Shown: positions 63,589 through 64,000 of the stretch, piece by piece
How the letters are laid out: each line of letters starts with the position of its first letter
Numbering within the stretch: position 1 is the first letter of the stretch
Assembly (NCBI GenBank): GCA_001873365.1
Contig: MNYZ01000070.1
Coordinates: 1-64,000, forward strand
Direction of reading: 5' to 3'
From: Oscillatoriales cyanobacterium CG2_30_40_61
Lineage (GTDB): Bacteria > Cyanobacteriota > Cyanobacteriia > Cyanobacteriales > Microcoleaceae
Length of the DNA stretch: 64,000 bases
The notes under the pieces: generated by a model
What the model was told of the DNA's origin: nothing
Database searches by the model: none
What the model saw: only the letters and a program-made list of their open reading frames with translations
Position numbers and translations under genes: made by a program

Positions 63589-63732
63589 ATGACGACAATA
63601 ATTTGTAATTTGTTAATGTACAACAAAGTTCATTATCGTATTTCCCCGTCAGCCAGTCGAGATTTAAACGCAATTGCGGAGTATTATTTAGAGACAAATA
63701 TGGTGCGTGCGCTTTCAGCTTACGCACCATGA
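63589..63732 (+). pseudogene. Truncated ParE/RelE-family toxin, disrupted by a hairpin
   Basis: ATG at 63589 (or 63616) encodes YRISPSASRDLNAIAEYYLETN, the conserved N-terminus of a ParE/RelE toxin, then MVRALSAYAP and stop. A 31-bp inverted repeat ATGGTGCGT/ACGCACCAT (63700-63730) forms the aberrant end. The rest of the toxin (about 60-70 residues) is missing, and no antitoxin is seen. Confidence 0.72.
63700..63730. repeat. 31-bp hairpin within the ParE fragment
   Basis: ATGGTGCGT (63700-63708) and ACGCACCAT (63722-63730) are perfect inverted arms, with an inner GCT/AGC pair. It has no T-tract. It looks like an inserted palindromic repeat. Confidence 0.75.
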
Positions 63733-63742
63733 AAACTAGGAG

Positions 63743-64000
63743 TTAATATTTTAATGACTGCCAGATATGACTAATTTCGATAATTAAAATAGTCGCCCAA
63801 ACCAATATACTGATTCCCGCCGCCGCCGCCGCAATATCTTTAATAATCCGAATTCGCTCATCTAGCTGTTCTTTCATAAAATCGCATAAAGCTTCGATAC
63901 AGCTATTAAACAATTCAGCAATTACCATTAGTCCTGTTCCTAACAGAATTAGGGTAAAATCTATCCATTGACGAAAAACGAAAGCCAGACCTAATACCAA
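63743..64000 (-). CDS. dgkA: Diacylglycerol kinase (DgkA family), 5' end beyond window
   Basis: The frame is open to base 64000; 85 C-terminal residues are visible. TM segments and the DgkA signature AELFNSCIEALCDF with nearby RIIKDIAAAAAGISIL fit the prokaryotic integral-membrane diacylglycerol/undecaprenol kinase family. The start lies outside the window. Confidence 0.9.
   Translation of the reverse strand: MVLGLAFVFRQWIDFTLILLGTGLMVIAELFNSCIEALCDFMKEQLDERIRIIKDIAAAAAGISILVWATILIIEISHIWQSLKY

Noticed and set aside
63539-63730. 63-codon open frame on - strand
   Set aside because: It is antisense to the ParE-like fragment and hairpin; no protein features.

Overview
The window looks like a piece of chromosome from a low-GC filamentous cyanobacterium of the Oscillatoriales type; Planktothrix-like is my best guess. 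The evidence is many HIP1-type octamers (GCGATCGC), cyanobacteria-restricted families (DUF760, DUF1818, DUF3326, DUF6464, HhoA, a CyRepA1-type replication protein), dispersed heptamer repeats and small palindromic elements. The species call is inference; no marker gene settles it.

Most of the window is ordinary core genome in short operons on both strands. 1-2167 carries a kinase with WD40 repeats (cut by the window edge) and lipA. 10597-13341 has argF, a tRNA-dihydrouridine synthase and a small membrane protein. 13406-18462 has a cyclic-nucleotide-gated K+ channel, the arsenosugar gene arsS with a TVP38 neighbour, and a Ca2+/cation antiporter. 18546-24562 has cinA, a 45-residue protein, aroQ and a 7TM-HD phosphodiesterase. 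25008-30127 has a degenerate RNase III-like protein, YnfA, formaldehyde dehydrogenase, a deleted purine permease, a CPBP protease, DUF3326 and a ferredoxin. 30690-45362 has transporters, purN, a carotenoid-type oxidoreductase, a two-gene unit of a novel protein plus a pentapeptide-repeat protein, ilvE, a beta-helix protein, aminopeptidase P and a TetR regulator. 45655-63195 is rich in cell-envelope functions (M16 pair, LCP protein, PG-binding protein, GH25 lysozyme, LysM-M23 peptidase, HhoA) and also holds rpe, a cyclase, scpB and rpoZ.

The accessory part is 2331-10560, directly downstream of a tRNA-Pro(CGG). It holds an SF2 helicase of the type found with DNA phosphorothioation systems, a DUF1778/GNAT toxin-antitoxin pair, a small gene translationally coupled to a DndD/Rad50-like ATPase, and a 1008-residue CyRepA1-type plasmid replication protein. 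It reads as an integrated plasmid or defence island, or its remnant. No integrase and no dndB/C/E were found.

Two tRNA-Pro genes (CGG at 2257, GGG at 63245) stand near the two ends of the window. Each is followed by the same conserved, foldable block and a pair of 11-bp direct repeats. Several repeat families are visible: a MITE-like element with five copies, of which three have perfect 4-bp target duplications; GATCCCCC-bounded palindromic elements; TATAGCA-bounded elements; CCCCTTA heptamers; and a 67-bp tandem repeat made from the 3' end of lipA. Repeats supply the last codons or stop codons of lipA, cinA, purN, the cyclase and possibly the ferredoxin.
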